Positions 1-9,751 of a DNA stretch of 64,000 bases are shown piece after piece. A program made the translations under genes and the position numbers. Source of the DNA: JBBRHH01 sp963788015 (lineage in GTDB: Bacteria; Planctomycetota; Phycisphaerae; Tepidisphaerales; Tepidisphaeraceae); contig CAWBEY010000012.1 in assembly GCA_963788015.1 (NCBI GenBank), positions 2,480,001 to 2,544,000 of the forward strand, given 5' to 3'. Under the pieces are notes generated by a model, which ran no database searches, was not told the DNA's origin, and worked only from the letters and a program-made list of their open reading frames with translations. Position 1 is the first letter of the stretch. Each line of letters begins with the position of its first letter.

Positions 1-34
1 AAAACTCCTCGATCGTCCTCGACGAATCAAACAT
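1..34 (-). CDS. N-terminus of an unidentified gene (runs off the window)
   Basis: A minus-strand ATG at 34-32 is preceded by an AGGGGAAAGG-like ribosome binding site at suitable distance and opens a frame reading MFDSSRTIEEF to the window edge. Only 11 codons are visible, so no function can be assigned. It would lie downstream of the M16 protease gene on the same strand, about 85 bp after that gene's stop, which suggests co-transcription. Confidence 0.35.
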   Translation of the reverse strand, partial: MFDSSRTIEEF

Positions 35-119
35 GCGCAATCCTTTCCCCTGCGAATTTCAGCGATTTCCCCGGAATGAAAATCTCGCCGTCCGCTCTAT
101 ATGATGCGCCGCCACACTT

Positions 120-3033
120 TTATTTCCCGCCGCTGCCTCCAACGTCGTGTTGCACGCCGCGGGGAGTAAGATCAACCGGCGGAAACGACGCATACGTCCG
201 CGCCCCTTCCTTCACGTTTACCACCTCCGGCTCCGACGTGTTGATTGTAATTACACATTCACGCAACTTCATGCGTGCAATCGCCTGAACTTCCGGCAGT
301 GTCACCGTTTTGATCCTATCGGCAAATTTGTCGTGATAGTCGTAGCCTAACCCAAACAACTCATCCATCGCCGCCGTCTGCGCCTGCTGGGCGGCCGTCT
401 CATGGTCCATCGCATCCGCTGTCGTAATCAGCTTCTTGGACCGATCAAACCAGTCCGGCTGCACATCCTTTTCGCTGCCCTGCAGCCGCGCCACGTTCTC
501 CAGAATCAAATCCACCACCTCGTTCACAACCTTCGGCTCGCACCCCGCATACACCACAAACGCCCCCGCCAACTTCTCATCCCTCCCGGCAAAGTTGTAA
601 CTATTGACATCGTAAGTAAGCCCCCGCCCCCGCAGCGTCTCAAATAAATACCCCGTCGGGTACGTAAAGCCACTGGCCATCGTCTTCCCCAGCGTGAGCG
701 GGTAATTCGCATCATCCGCAATCACACTCTCCGCAACATAGCCGATAAGGATCCCGGTGTGCGGATTGCTCGTCTTGTTCACCGCCACCCGCTTCACCAC
801 CACCCCCGCCGTCCCCCCCGCCTTCGCCGGCGTAAAACTCTTCACCTTCGCCGCCGCAATCTTCGCCACCGACTTGCCCGACCCAATATATTTCTCCGCC
901 AACTCCTTCACCTGCGCCACATCAACATCCCCATAAATCGCCAGCACGCGCGGCGACGCCGCCACCGTCTTTTCATACCACTCCTTCGCCTGCACCGCCG
1001 TATACTCCGTCACCTTCGCACTGGTCCCAATCGGCAAAAACTGATACGGCGACTTGCTCGGCCCAAAATACGTCTGCCTGAAAAAACGCTGGCTCTGGTT
1101 AAACCAGTCCGCATCCTGCTGCTCGATGGCCGCCAGCGTCCGCTCCTTCACCTGCTTGAACTCGTTGTCTGGAAACGACGGGTTATCCACCACGTCCGCG
1201 AACACCTCCATCGTCTTCTCAAAATCCGCCTTCAAACACTCCGCCTGCCAACTCCACGAATTGTTCCCGGAGCTTGTCTCCAGCGCCCCGCCCACCGAAT
1301 CAAAAAACTCCGCGATCTGCCCGGCACTGCGCCCCGTTGTCCCGCGCGGCAGCATCTCCATCGCCAGGTTCCCCAGGCCATTGGTCTTCTCATCCTCCGC
1401 CGTCAGCCCCGCCCAACCCATACATGTGCATCACCACCACCGGCGAAGACGCTATCCGCTTCACCAGCAGCACCGTGTTGTTCTTCAACTCCACCCGCGC
1501 CACCTGCGACTGCGCCGGCGCAGTCGCCGGGGCAGTCGTCGGCGCCGCAACCCGCAGCAGATCCGCCGCCTTCGGCAGCGCCGCCGCAGCCGGAGCATCC
1601 GCCGGCAACATCGCCGTCGTCATCATCTGCTCGCGATTGAGATACTTGTTGGCAACGGCCTTGATCTCCTCCGCCGTCACCTTCCCCATCCGCCCCACAT
1701 ACCGATCGCTGAAATGCGGATCGTTGCTCATCAGGTAATCCGTCGCCAGCGATGACGCAATGTCCTCCGACGTCTGCAGCGAAAACGCCCGCGCCGTCGC
1801 CATCTGCGTCTTGGCCCGCTTTAGCCGGCCCTCGTCCACCCCGTTCTTCTTGATCGCATCGATCTGCTCCAGCACCGCGCTGGTCGCATCGGCCACCTTC
1901 GCCGCCGGCAGTTCCATGTCCACGTGAAACGTCCCCTGCACGTATTGCGGCGTGTCATCTCCCGCCCCAATCGCCGTCACCAGCTCCTTCTTGTCCCGGA
2001 TCTCCTCCACCAGTAGCGAACTTTCTCCTTTCGCCAGGATCGTCGCCAATAGATCCATCGCATACACGTCGGCGTCGGTCTCCTGGACCGAAGGAAACGC
2101 CAGTTGCAGCTTCGCCTGCCCCAGCTTCGGAAACGTCCACACCAGCGTCCGCGGCGCCGTCACCGGCGGCTCATCGGAGATATCATGCGAAAATTCCCGC
2201 CCCGGCTTGGCGTTGGCCACATACTTCTGCACCGCCTGCAGCATCCTCTCCGGATCAAAATCCCCGGCCACCGAAAACACCATGTTGTTCGGCTGATACG
2301 CCTTCTTGTAATAGTTGTAAACATCATCGCGCGACAACCCCTGGATCACTTCCTGATACCCAATCACCGGCACCCGCGCCGGGCTGACGAAATACCGGTT
2401 CCGCTGTGTCAGCTCGTAATACACCCAGTCCGGGTTCCCTTTGTCCATCTCCAATTCGCGCTGCACCACCTCAAATTCCCGCGCATACTCCGCCCGCGTG
2501 ATCGAAGCCGTCAGCACCCACCCGCTCACCAGATCCACCGCCTGCTCCAGATGGTCGGCCGTTGTATTGATAAAAAACGCCGTGTGATCGGTAGTCGTAT
2601 ACGCATTGGAATTGTTCCCGATCTGCTGCAGCAGCACCTTGTTCTGCTCCTCCGTCCGCCGGCCATTGCTTCCCCCGGCCACCAGGTGCTCCAGCAAATG
2701 ACTCAACCCCCCGCCAAGCCATTGCCCCTCATACACACCTCCTGTCCCGATGTAGCAACGCACCGCCACCACCGGCGACGCCACGCGCTTGGAGATCACC
2801 GTCATGCCGTTCTTCAGCACCGTGACAATCTCGTCCTTCTCATAAACCTTCCGATACGCCTCCGCCCCATACCCCGCCATCGCACTCACATCCTGCATCA
2901 ACTCCCCCGCAATCCCCGCCCCCCCGGAAACCGGCTGCGTCCCCGCCGGCCGAGTAGTCCCCACCCCCGACTTAACTTCCTGACACCCAACCCCCACCAA
3001 CGCCAACACAACCGCTACAAAAGTAAATTTCAT
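120..3033 (-). CDS. M16 (insulinase-like) zinc metalloprotease lipoprotein, frameshifted
   Basis: Two overlapping frames form one two-module M16 protease. The first (1390-3033) starts with a hydrophobic leader and a possible lipobox ending at Cys17 (LVGVGC), then carries the inverted zinc motif HLLEH in GLSHLLEHLVAGG and a downstream ELEMDKGN segment that would supply the third ligand. The second (120-1421) continues with the inactive-type M16 C-terminal half. The junction lies near 1405-1425, where the first frame reaches MYGLGG and the second resumes GLTAEDEKTNGLG, a contiguous family pattern. One extra base (or two missing) explains it. Total length of about 960 residues is normal for tandem M16 enzymes. 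It is probably exported and membrane-anchored, degrading peptides outside the cytoplasm. Confidence 0.8.
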
Positions 3034-3098
3034 AACTAAAATCCTTCACCTGCACCCCCGCCATGTCCTGATCACAAACACCCCCTCCAAATCCGGCC

Positions 3099-3124
3099 CC
3101 CTCTCCCACTACCGTGGGAGAGGG
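3099..3124. repeat. Perfect 11-bp inverted repeat (hairpin)
   Basis: CCCTCTCCCAC, a TACC loop and GTGGGAGAGGG form a perfect 11-bp stem between the response regulator and the M16 gene, followed on the plus strand by GCTGGAGTGAGGG. No T-tract follows on either strand, so it is not a canonical intrinsic terminator. The composition resembles dispersed extragenic palindromes of GC-rich bacteria; that comparison is from memory. Confidence 0.6.
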
Positions 3125-3164
3125 CTGGAGTGAGGGCTCTCTTCTGCCTACTGCCTACTCCCCC

Positions 3165-3659
3165 TCAAGCGCTGCTCGTCTCATCATCCTGCTCAATCTC
3201 ATTCAGATAGCTCAGCGCCCTCTCCAGCTCATTCTTCAAATGCCTCACCCGCAGCAGGCTCTTCACCCGCGTCAGAAGTTCAAACTTATTCACCGGCTTG
3301 CTCACAAAATCATCCGTGCCGCATTCCGTCGCCTGCTCGATATCCCCAAGCTCGTTGAGCGCCGTCACCATCAAAATCTGAATGTCCTTCGTCGCCGGAT
3401 CGCTTTTCAGCCGCTTGCACACCTGAAACCCGCTCATCCGCGGCATCATGATGTCCAGCAAAATCAAATCCGGATTGTGCCGCCGCACCTGCTCCAGCGC
3501 CTCCACCCCGTCAAACGCCGTCACGATCTCCACCGGCATCGACTCCAGAAACGCCTGCAGCAACTCCACGTTCTGCGTGTTGTCATCCACAATCAACACC
3601 ACCGACCGCGCCGTCACCGCATCAGCATTCACATCAGCCGATATTTCTGCTTCGCTCAT
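3165..3659 (-). CDS. Single-domain response regulator (CheY-like receiver)
   Basis: A 164-residue protein whose receiver domain spans about residues 20-140. Visible landmarks are the acidic pair in LIVDDNTQN, the phospho-acceptor aspartate in LILLDIMMPRMSG, the switch threonine in MVTALNE and the conserved lysine in VSKPVNKFEL. There is no DNA-binding output domain, only a short tail (LRVRHLKNELERAL) that could form a coiled coil. The start at 3659 was chosen over a longer open frame because the upstream residues are basic, Trp/Arg-rich shadow sequence. No histidine kinase is in the window. The gene lies 61 bp downstream of the adenylate-kinase-like gene on the same strand, so they may share a transcript. 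Confidence 0.85.
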   Translation of the reverse strand: MSEAEISADVNADAVTARSVVLIVDDNTQNVELLQAFLESMPVEIVTAFDGVEALEQVRRHNPDLILLDIMMPRMSGFQVCKRLKSDPATKDIQILMVTALNELGDIEQATECGTDDFVSKPVNKFELLTRVKSLLRVRHLKNELERALSYLNEIEQDDETSSA

Positions 3660-3720
3660 GGTTATTGTCTCAACTTCGATCTGTTCCCCACGACCTCTTG
3701 ACCATCTCAGAATTGCCCCT

Positions 3721-4416
3721 CTAAACCCCTTCCACCGCTCCCGCTGCCACGGCCACGCCCGCTGCCGCCGAAAGCGCCGCCACCCGCTCCACCTCCACGT
3801 CCGCCTCCGCATGGCGGTCCTGTGATTCTTTCAGCGGCACCAGCACCTTCACAATCTCATTCAACACCCGGATCTGCGACAGCGTCGCCTCCACCTGCAC
3901 CACCCGGTCGGCCGGATAAAAATCCAGCACCGGCCGCGTCTTGGCCTCATACTCCACCAGCCGCCGATGAATCACCGCATCATTTGCATCATCAAACCGG
4001 TTCTCCTTCAGCGCCCTCCGCCGCAACCGCTCCACCATCTTGTTAAAATCCGCGCAAACCAGGTAAACCACCTTCACCACCTCAATCGTGTCCTCCAGCA
4101 GCTTGGCCTGCTCAATGGTGCGCGGAATTCCATCCAGCACCAGCAACTCCGTCTCCGGATGAAACTGGTTGATCAGCTCCATCCCCAGAATGTATTGCCG
4201 CCAAAGCTTGATCGTCAGCTCATCTGGCACAAGCTGCCCGTTGCTCGAATATTCCCAGAACTTTCGGCCCATCTCGCTCTGCAAGTCCAGCGACCGAAAG
4301 ATATCCCCCGTCGCGCTGTGATAGAACCCGGGAATCGTCCCAATGATTTTCCCCTGCGTTCCCTTGCCGCTGCCCGGCGCTCCAAACAGCAGGATTGATT
4401 TATATCGCGTCTGCAT
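3721..4416 (-). CDS. adk: Adenylate kinase-like nucleoside monophosphate kinase
   Basis: A 231-residue P-loop kinase. The P-loop is GAPGSGKGTQG near residues 11-21, the NMP-binding region includes HSATGDIFRS, and the Walker-B-type segment is LVLDGIPRTIEQAKLL. The LID region is short (RFDDANDAVIHRRLVEY) and lacks zinc-binding cysteines, as in short-LID adenylate kinases. It would convert AMP and ATP to two ADP in the cytoplasm. The start at 4416 sits directly before MQTRYKSILLFG. The last 25 residues or so are an Ala/Val/Glu-rich tail unlike the core. In most bacteria adk follows secY; here it is about 27 kb from secY, so the family call is firm but exact substrate is less so. Confidence 0.7.
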   Translation of the reverse strand: MQTRYKSILLFGAPGSGKGTQGKIIGTIPGFYHSATGDIFRSLDLQSEMGRKFWEYSSNGQLVPDELTIKLWRQYILGMELINQFHPETELLVLDGIPRTIEQAKLLEDTIEVVKVVYLVCADFNKMVERLRRRALKENRFDDANDAVIHRRLVEYEAKTRPVLDFYPADRVVQVEATLSQIRVLNEIVKVLVPLKESQDRHAEADVEVERVAALSAAAGVAVAAGAVEGV

Positions 4417-4595
4417 CGTGCCTCGGATTCTAACCCAACGCACCCTTCCCGGCGATAGACCGATCTCTGCAATGAACGACCCCACTAAATCCTTTACAAC
4501 CTTAAACCCCATCCCCGCCCGCTCACCTCTTACCCGCCTCCCTCATCACCCCCCGCCCCTACCCAATCACCCAGCCCCCGTTATATTACCCCTGC

Positions 4596-5753
4596 TTGAC
4601 CAAACGCATCGCAATCCTGGGCTCCACCGGCTCCATCGGCACCAGCGCCCTCGAAGTCATCGAACACCTCGGCCCCCCCTACCGCGCCGTCGCCCTCAGC
4701 GCCCATCAGCAAATCGACAAGCTCCTCGAACAGGTCCGCCGCCACAAACCGGCCGCCGTCGCTCTTGCCACCGATAACATCCCCGATGCCGCCCGCTCTG
4801 AACTCTCCCGCGCCGGCGTCCAACTCTATTGCGGCCCCACCGGCCTCGTCGAGATGGTCCAGCGCCCCGACATCGACATCGTCCTCGCCGCCATCGTCGG
4901 CGCGGCCGGCCTCCCCGCCGTCTTCGCCGCCGTCCGCGCTGGCAAGCAACTCGCCTTGGCCAACAAAGAAGCCCTCGTCGTCGCCGGCTCCCTCCTCATT
5001 CCCGAAGCCCGCCGCCAGAACGTCCAAATCCTCCCCGTCGATTCCGAACATTCCGCCGTCTTCCAGGCCATGCACTGTGGCCGTCTCCCCGAGATCCGCC
5101 GCGTCATCCTCACCGCCAGCGGCGGCCCCTTCCGCACCAAATCCCGCGACCAGATCCAAAACGCCACCCTCGCCGACGCCCTCAATCATCCCACCTGGCG
5201 CATGGGCAACAAAATCACCATCGACTCGGCCACCATGTTCAACAAGGCCCTCGAAATCATCGAGGCCTGCTGGCTCTTCGATTTCCCCCCCGAAAAAGTG
5301 GACGTCGTCATTCATCCCGAATCCGTCGTCCATTCCATGGTCGAGTTTGTCGATGGCTCGGTCATCGCCCAGCTCTCTCCCCCAGACATGAAAACTCCCA
5401 TCCAGTACGCCCTCACCTACCCCGACCGCCAGAACGGCTGCTCGCGCCGCCTCGATCTCGCCCACCCCTTCGCCCTCCACTTCGAGCCACCCGATCCCGA
5501 AAAATTTCCCGCCCTGCGCCTGGCCTACCAGGTCGCCAAAACCGGCGGCACCCTCGGCGCCGTCATGAACGCCGCCAACGAATCTGCCGTCTCTGCCTTC
5601 TGTGACGGCAAAATCGCCTTCGGGGAGATTTCCAACCTCGTTCAGCTTACAATGACAAAACACTGCGTTCAGCCCGCGCCCACGCTGGCCGATCTCATCA
5701 ATGCCGACCAGTGGGCGCGGCAGACCGCTAACGCTTTAATCGCCCGTGCCTGA
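4596..5753 (+). CDS. dxr: 1-deoxy-D-xylulose 5-phosphate reductoisomerase
   Basis: A 385-residue enzyme with the NADPH-binding motif GSTGSIG near the N-terminus, the metal and substrate segment VDSEHSAVFQ, the SGGPF loop (TASGGPFR) and the HP(Q/E)S-type segment IHPESVVHSMVEF. It catalyses the committed step of the MEP isoprenoid pathway, DXP to MEP. The only start that keeps the complete N-terminus is TTG at 4596 (reads TKRIAILGSTG); no in-frame ATG lies before the NADPH motif. It is followed after 42 bp by rseP, a pairing common in bacteria, so the two are probably one operon. Confidence 0.93.
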   Translation: MTKRIAILGSTGSIGTSALEVIEHLGPPYRAVALSAHQQIDKLLEQVRRHKPAAVALATDNIPDAARSELSRAGVQLYCGPTGLVEMVQRPDIDIVLAAIVGAAGLPAVFAAVRAGKQLALANKEALVVAGSLLIPEARRQNVQILPVDSEHSAVFQAMHCGRLPEIRRVILTASGGPFRTKSRDQIQNATLADALNHPTWRMGNKITIDSATMFNKALEIIEACWLFDFPPEKVDVVIHPESVVHSMVEFVDGSVIAQLSPPDMKTPIQYALTYPDRQNGCSRRLDLAHPFALHFEPPDPEKFPALRLAYQVAKTGGTLGAVMNAANESAVSAFCDGKIAFGEISNLVQLTMTKHCVQPAPTLADLINADQWARQTANALIARA

Positions 5754-5795
5754 CGGCACAATCGTCTCTTTCCCGAGGACTTCGGACCCGCGCTC

Positions 5796-7919
5796 ATGGT
5801 TGCTCATTACCTTCTAAATGCACTCAGCATAGCGGCACTGGTGTTCGGTTTTGGCTTCGTGGTCTTCTTCCACGAGCTTGGCCATTTTCTCGCCGCCAAA
5901 TGGGTCGGCATCAAAGTCGAACAATTCGCCGTCGGTTTCGGCCAGGCCATCTGCGCCTGGCGCAAAGGCATCGGCTTCCGCTGGGGCTCCACCCGCAAAG
6001 ACTACGAATCCCGCATCAAAGACTACCTCGAAGCCCAGCACAAAAACGCTGACCCCACCAGCGACGAAATGAGCCGCGCCGGCGACGAACTCCACCTGGG
6101 CGAAACCGAGTATCGCCTCAACTGGCTCCCCCTGGGCGGCTACGTCAAAATGCTCGGCCAGGACGATCTCAACCCCAACGCCCAAAGCGAAGATCCCCGC
6201 TCCTACAACCGAAAGTCCGTCCGCGCCCGCATGCTCGTTGTCTCGGCCGGCGTCGTCATGAACGTCATCCTCGCCGCCGCCCTCTTCATGGCCCTCTTCC
6301 TCTACGGCTATCGCGTCCCGCCCCCCGTCGTCGGCACCATGCTCACCAACTCCCCCGCCCAGCAGGCCCACCTCCAGGTCGGCGACAAAATCATCTACTT
6401 CGACGAACACTACCAGCACGACTACACCAGCCTGCGCCTCGCCACCGCCCTCGTCCACGAAGGCTTCGACATCCCCATCTACGTCGAGCATCCCGACGGC
6501 ACGACTGAACACCTCACCATCCGCCCCCGCCGCACCATCGACGACCCCAAGGCCTTCCTCGACATCGGCGTCGGCCAATTCCCCCTCTCCCTCCAGGGCC
6601 CTGACAACGTCGAACCCAAAGATCTTAAGGCCTGGCAAGACGCCGCCCACCCCGATCCCGCAAAAGACATCTATCCCGGCGACCTCGTCACCGCCGTCGG
6701 CGACACCCCCGTCACCCCCGATCAATACTACGTCCTGGATCGCGCCCTCCAACAATCCAACGGCGTCCCCGTCAAGCTCACCGTCACCGGTGCCGACGGC
6801 AAACCCCGCATCGTCGAAGTCCAACCCCGCTTTCAGCCATTCTTCGCCAACACCCCCGTCAACATCGCCGGCCTTCAACCCCGCCCCGTCATCGACACCA
6901 TCACGGAAGGCTCCCCCGTCCAAAAGGGCGACAAACAGCTCCTCCCCCACGACATCATCACCTCCCTCTCCGTCAACGGCGAATTGATCAACAACCCCAC
7001 CGTCGATCAGTTCATCGATCACATCGGCAAGGCCGGCGAGCTCAAACAAAAGGTAGACATCGGCTTCCTCCGCGACGGCAAACCCGGCCTCGTCACCGGC
7101 GTCTCCCCCGACATGCGCATCGGACAGGGCAAGCACGGCCTGGGCGTCCACATCGACCTGGACGAATCTCACCCCGTCGTCAGCGGCACCCTCGCCAACA
7201 GCCCCGCCTCCAAAGCGTTAACGGCCTCCGCCACCACCAACCCCTCCACCCAGCCCGCTCAAGCCCCCGGCATCGACAAAGGCGCAGCCGTCAAAAGCAT
7301 CGCCGGCCAACCCGTCAGCAACTGGTACGACATCCTCACCCTCCTCAAGCACCAACCCGCCAACACCCCCATCTCCATCCTCTACACCGTCGGCCAGGGC
7401 CCCGAGGCCGAAACCGTCGAGCGAAAGCTCACGCTCACCGACGCCGATCTTCAAGGCCTGCAAAACGTCCGCTACACCCACGAGGAAAATTTTAAGGAGC
7501 TCATCAAGCCCCGCAAAACCTCCAGCCCCGTCGAGGCCTTCCGCTGGGGCGTCACCGAAACCCGCGATTTGCTGCTCCAGTTCTACGTCACCCTCCACCG
7601 CCTCACCCAGGGCTCCGTCAGCGCCTCCAACTTCATGGGCCCCGTCGGCATCGTCAGCGCCGGCTCCCAGTTCGCCCTCAAGGGCGTAGATTGGCTCATC
7701 TGGTTTTTAGCAATGATCAGCGCCAACCTCGCAGTAGTAAACTTCCTCCCCATCCCCATCGTAGACGGCGGCCTATTCACCTTCCTCATCCTCGAAAAAG
7801 TCCAGGGCCGCCCCCTCTCCGCCCGCGCCCAAACCGTAGCCCAACTCGTAGGCCTGGGCATCATCCTCAGCGTCTTCGTCTTCGTAACCTTCCAGGACAT
7901 CTCACGACTGTTCCTGTAA
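5796..7919 (+). CDS. rseP: RseP-type site-2 membrane zinc protease with PDZ domains
   Basis: A 707-residue intramembrane metalloprotease. The zinc motif HELGH is at residues 26-30 inside the first membrane segment, and the second active-site signature NFLPIPIVDGG appears near residue 650 inside a late membrane segment. The periplasmic part between them is much longer than in typical 420-470 residue RseP and contains several PDZ-like stretches (for example GTMLTNSPAQQAHLQVGDKI and KGAAVKSIAGQPVSNW). By family role it cleaves anti-sigma factors or other membrane substrates in stress signalling. It lies 42 bp after dxr on the same strand, and the gene is intact despite its length. Confidence 0.9.
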   Translation: MVAHYLLNALSIAALVFGFGFVVFFHELGHFLAAKWVGIKVEQFAVGFGQAICAWRKGIGFRWGSTRKDYESRIKDYLEAQHKNADPTSDEMSRAGDELHLGETEYRLNWLPLGGYVKMLGQDDLNPNAQSEDPRSYNRKSVRARMLVVSAGVVMNVILAAALFMALFLYGYRVPPPVVGTMLTNSPAQQAHLQVGDKIIYFDEHYQHDYTSLRLATALVHEGFDIPIYVEHPDGTTEHLTIRPRRTIDDPKAFLDIGVGQFPLSLQGPDNVEPKDLKAWQDAAHPDPAKDIYPGDLVTAVGDTPVTPDQYYVLDRALQQSNGVPVKLTVTGADGKPRIVEVQPRFQPFFANTPVNIAGLQPRPVIDTITEGSPVQKGDKQLLPHDIITSLSVNGELINNPTVDQFIDHIGKAGELKQKVDIGFLRDGKPGLVTGVSPDMRIGQGKHGLGVHIDLDESHPVVSGTLANSPASKALTASATTNPSTQPAQAPGIDKGAAVKSIAGQPVSNWYDILTLLKHQPANTPISILYTVGQGPEAETVERKLTLTDADLQGLQNVRYTHEENFKELIKPRKTSSPVEAFRWGVTETRDLLLQFYVTLHRLTQGSVSASNFMGPVGIVSAGSQFALKGVDWLIWFLAMISANLAVVNFLPIPIVDGGLFTFLILEKVQGRPLSARAQTVAQLVGLGIILSVFVFVTFQDISRLFL

Positions 7920-7922
7920 ACC

Positions 7923-7940
7923 CCTGCGGCGACCCGCAGG
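7923..7940 (+). terminator. Hairpin after rseP, possible weak terminator
   Basis: CCTGCGG, a CGAC loop and CCGCAGG form a 7-bp perfect stem starting three bases after the rseP stop. The following bases (ACGTTCTTCTATTTATTT) are T-rich but not a continuous run, so terminator activity is uncertain. Confidence 0.35.
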
Positions 7941-7960
7941 ACGTTCTTCTATTTATTTAA

Positions 7961-8040
7961 TTGAAACGTCGCAGTTGCCTGCGTCTCCCATGTCGGATCA
8001 TGAGCACAAGCACCGTCGGCGGTTGCTCAAGCACACGGCC
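7961..8040. repeat. Dispersed ~80-bp repeat, copy 1
   Basis: This stretch begins TTGAAACGTC and contains GAGCACAAGCACCGTCGGCG and GCTCAAGCACAC. It aligns in the same orientation with 9612-9693, sharing both ends and most of the middle. No coding potential is evident. The two copies flank the broken nuclease gene. Confidence 0.6.
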
Positions 8041-8129
8041 CACGAGACCTGCATAGACGCAGTTTGCCATCCGCACGTCCTGTGCAATTGCTACGATTAT
8101 TAGGCTGTGACGGAGGTATACCCCAATCG

Positions 8130-9355
8130 TTACACGCTTTTACTCTCGATATCCGCGATCAGCGAGACGGCTTTGAGATCGTCAATAGCGTTCTTCACTA
8201 AATCCGCCAGCCACGCGACGGGATCATCGGCCGCCAGCATTTTTTCCAACGGCGTCGACAATGAAATTATCCAATCACTGGAGTCCTTCAACTTCCAGTT
8301 GGGATTTCTCTCGCAGAGAGCTTCAAGTCGTGCCTCGGCATGCCCCCTTATCCGTTTTCGATGCTTGTTCTCAGTCTCGATCCATACCAGGACGAGCCCG
8401 TATGCAACGCCTGCAACCAGCGCCGTGGAGTTCTCTAAATCAAGCGATTGATAAACTGTTCAACGACGACTCGACTTGAAAAGGCATTGTGACAAACTAG
8501 GCGGACCAACACCGACTTCGCTCAATCTCATCACTGGTTCAAGGCTCGCCACTAGCGAATTTACTCGCTCCTCGCATTCTGGGCCCATCGTCGCAAACGC
8601 CCTGATAAGGGCCACATCGTCAAACGAAAGTGCTGCGTCCGGCATTTCCGACTCCTTCCACAAGTGCATCCGTATGAATCCGGCAAGATGCCGGCCCAGC
8701 AGAGTATCGCCGTCAGGCAAAGCTCCGCTCTCCAGAATAGTCTCAACCGCAAGACCCAGTTGCGTCCAACTAATTTGGAACCATCGTTCCTTCAGACCCT
8801 CGGCCAAACTGCAGCCTCGGCTCGTCATCGCCAGCACGATGCCACGTCGATGAATCACCAATTGGTGGGTGAGCCAGAGATCGTAGTTCACGAGCTGGTT
8901 TACCAGTTCATCCTGCGTCTGAACGCTCCGTTCCGGTTCTTCATTAACTAATTGCTGCAAAAAGCTTTTATGAAAACCCGCTCCGACCTTTATCTCCATC
9001 GTCCACAGAACGAGGCACAACTGAGGATCCTCACCGGTGAATCCTTCAATGCGAAGATCATCTCGTTTGCCCCCAATAGGCAATTCAGTGTCGATCTGCC
9101 AGCGTAGCCCTTCCGGTGGCAGCGGAGTATCCGTCAGGCTAGCCAGAAATCGGAGGATGCCATCTCGTAGAGCAGGCGCGTCAGTAAGGCTGAACATAGC
9201 ATCTCGGCGCAGAGCCTCTCGCGCTGAGGCCGGTGGGAATTGGTTGGGTCGCTGATGAGCCGATGGAAAATGTTCTTCGACGGAGCCGGCAGATCGATAG
9301 CTGAATTTGAAACAGAAGGTGTGAGTATTAGGATGCTCGGTGACCTCTCTGGCAT
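8130..9355 (-). CDS. PD-(D/E)XK nuclease superfamily protein, interrupted
   Basis: Reading downstream from about 9355, one frame gives SKNIFHRLISDPTNSHRP and LCAEMLCSALL. After a frameshift near 9190 a second frame continues with DAPALRDGILRFLASLTD and then the nuclease-like core: an acidic DDLRIEG strand followed by WTMEIKVGAGF, which fits the D...ExK spacing. That frame meets an in-frame TGA at 8460-8462. The same frame stays open past it with protein-like sequence (WIETENKHRKRIRGH, NWKLKDSSDWIISL) to a TAA at 8130-8132. The whole would be about 400 residues. Such proteins resemble defence or restriction-type nucleases, but no partner gene is present. It is either a pseudogene or a gene with two sequence errors; the specific function is unknown. 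Confidence 0.55.
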
Positions 9356-9474
9356 GGGCTGGATCGTACTCGCCTAAAGATGCACTCACAACCCAAGATG
9401 CCAAGCGGTAAGGTCACATGGGCAGAACTCTACGCCAACACACCAGCAGATTCTAAGAAGTCGGGAGTGGGTCG

Positions 9475-9491
9475 AAATTTCCAAAGGGGTC
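9475..9491. repeat. Short REP-like motif
   Basis: AAATTTCCAAAGGGGTC resembles the 23-bp unit duplicated at 13389-13434 (GGGAAATTCAAAGGGGTC) and lies in otherwise featureless sequence upstream of the RAYT fragment. A GTCGGGAGTGGGTC / GGGGTCGGGAGTC pair surrounds it. Confidence 0.4.
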
Positions 9492-9611
9492 GGGAGTCAA
9501 TTGAAGAACTTGCCTATGACCGCATCCATCATCACAAGGATAAACCCTGCTGCACGGCCACCCCGACTCCGACAAGACAAAGTACATCCCCTGCGCCGCA
9601 TCCAGGGAAAT

Positions 9612-9693
9612 TTGAAACGTCCTGGGCGCTCGCGCCCGCCCATGTCCGATCGTGAGCACAAGCACCGTCGGCGGCTGCTCAAGCACACACGGC
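9612..9693. repeat. Dispersed ~80-bp repeat, copy 2
   Basis: Second copy of the repeat at 7961-8040, same orientation. It starts TTGAAACGTC and includes GAGCACAAGCACCGTCGGCG. The flanking sequence 9405-9750 holds no credible gene; the long minus-strand open frame crossing it is a GC-rich shadow. Confidence 0.6.
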
Positions 9694-9751
9694 AATAGAC
9701 AAGCGGGTGTTGCCAAATTCGTCGATGATGAAGCGATATTCCTTACGCCCT

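Noticed and set aside
5814..7172. 452-residue minus-strand open frame opposite rseP
   Set aside because: Asp/Gly/Val-rich mirror of a high-GC coding strand; rseP carries its catalytic motifs on the plus strand.
8107..8853. Plus-strand open frames of 114 and 125 residues
   Set aside because: They lie antisense to the PD-(D/E)XK nuclease gene, whose minus-strand frame shows real motifs on both sides of the TGA.
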